A stretch of 5,698 bases of DNA from an uncultured Clostridium sp. Lineage in GTDB: Bacteria; Bacillota_A; Clostridia; Lachnospirales; Lachnospiraceae. Made by a program: the position numbers and the translations under genes. Every line of letters starts with the position of its first letter. Position 1 is the stretch's first letter. The DNA lies in NCBI GenBank assembly GCA_947174825.1, contig CAMWKN010000140.1, positions 1-5,698 on the forward strand. The letters run 5' to 3'. Positions 5,576 to 5,698 of the stretch are shown piece by piece. Under the pieces are notes generated by a model. That model ran no database searches, was not told the origin of the DNA, and saw only the letters and a list, made by a program, of their open reading frames with translations.

Positions 5576-5698
5576 ATGAATAGAAAATCTACACTACAGG
5601 GAATTGATGTAAGCCACTGGGCAGGTAAAATTGATTTTGAACAGGTAAAAGCAGATGGAATCCGTATCGTCTATATCAAGGCAACCCAGGGTACGGAT
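5576..5698 (+). CDS. GH25 family lysozyme (N-terminal 41 residues, partial)
   Basis: The gene runs off the right edge. The visible residues include [19 protein letters not shown] and [10 protein letters not shown], the first two conserved blocks of glycoside hydrolase family 25 muramidases, which cut the MurNAc-GlcNAc bond of peptidoglycan. The Asp of GIDVSHW (residue 11) is an active-site residue in the family. The second block has KATQG where KATEG is common; Gln there also occurs in the family, so inactivity is not implied. The domain begins within the first ten residues, so there is no room for a signal peptide: export would need another route, or release on cell lysis. The start has AGGAGG (5560-5565) 10 bases upstream. 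It is divergent from the serine protease across 177 bases. Whether wall-binding or other domains follow cannot be seen. Confidence 0.93.
   Translation, partial: MNRKSTLQGIDVSHWAGKIDFEQVKADGIRIVYIKATQGTD

Overview
The window looks like chromosomal DNA of a low-to-moderate GC Firmicute, most likely a clostridial gut bacterium of the Lachnospiraceae type. The reasons are the AGGAGG/GGAG ribosome binding sites, the sigma-A-like promoters, a short membrane-anchored MutS relative, an anchored BofC-like protein, and a HI0933/BaiN-type flavoprotein. The genus cannot be fixed from the sequence, and there is no sign of phage, insertion sequences, CRISPR or RNA genes.

Layout. Positions 1-2803 hold a minus-strand cluster, read right to left: a membrane-anchored MutS-family ATPase (1121-2803), a single-pass BofC-like envelope protein (382-1056) and the N-terminal quarter of an FAD-dependent oxidoreductase (1-321, cut by the window edge). 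The gaps are 64 and 60 bases with no visible terminator, so the three are probably co-transcribed. Two promoter candidates lie in 2853-2909. A strong intrinsic terminator (2919-2953) separates this cluster from the next minus-strand gene, an exported SH3b-NlpC/P60 peptidoglycan endopeptidase (3003-4334). That gene has its own very good promoter (4464-4492), followed at once by three TGTWAH half-sites at 11-base spacing, the pattern bound by WalR-type regulators of wall hydrolases. Upstream of it is a membrane-anchored trypsin/HtrA-like serine protease without a PDZ domain (4592-5398). On the right edge a GH25 lysozyme gene (5576 to end, partial) runs on the plus strand, divergent from the protease across a 177-base shared control region.

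Theme. The right half is about the cell envelope: two peptidoglycan hydrolases flank a surface protease, and one hydrolase carries a likely WalRK-type operator. The left cluster mixes a membrane-tethered MutS relative of unknown role with an envelope protein and a flavoenzyme. Three of the six genes share the start arrangement GAATGGAG-N6-ATG, in which an in-frame ATG overlaps the Shine-Dalgarno core. The longest-ORF starts of these genes are probably four codons too long. No gene-free stretch exceeds 300 bases; the longest are 4335-4591, 2804-3002 and 5399-5575, each described in the feature list.
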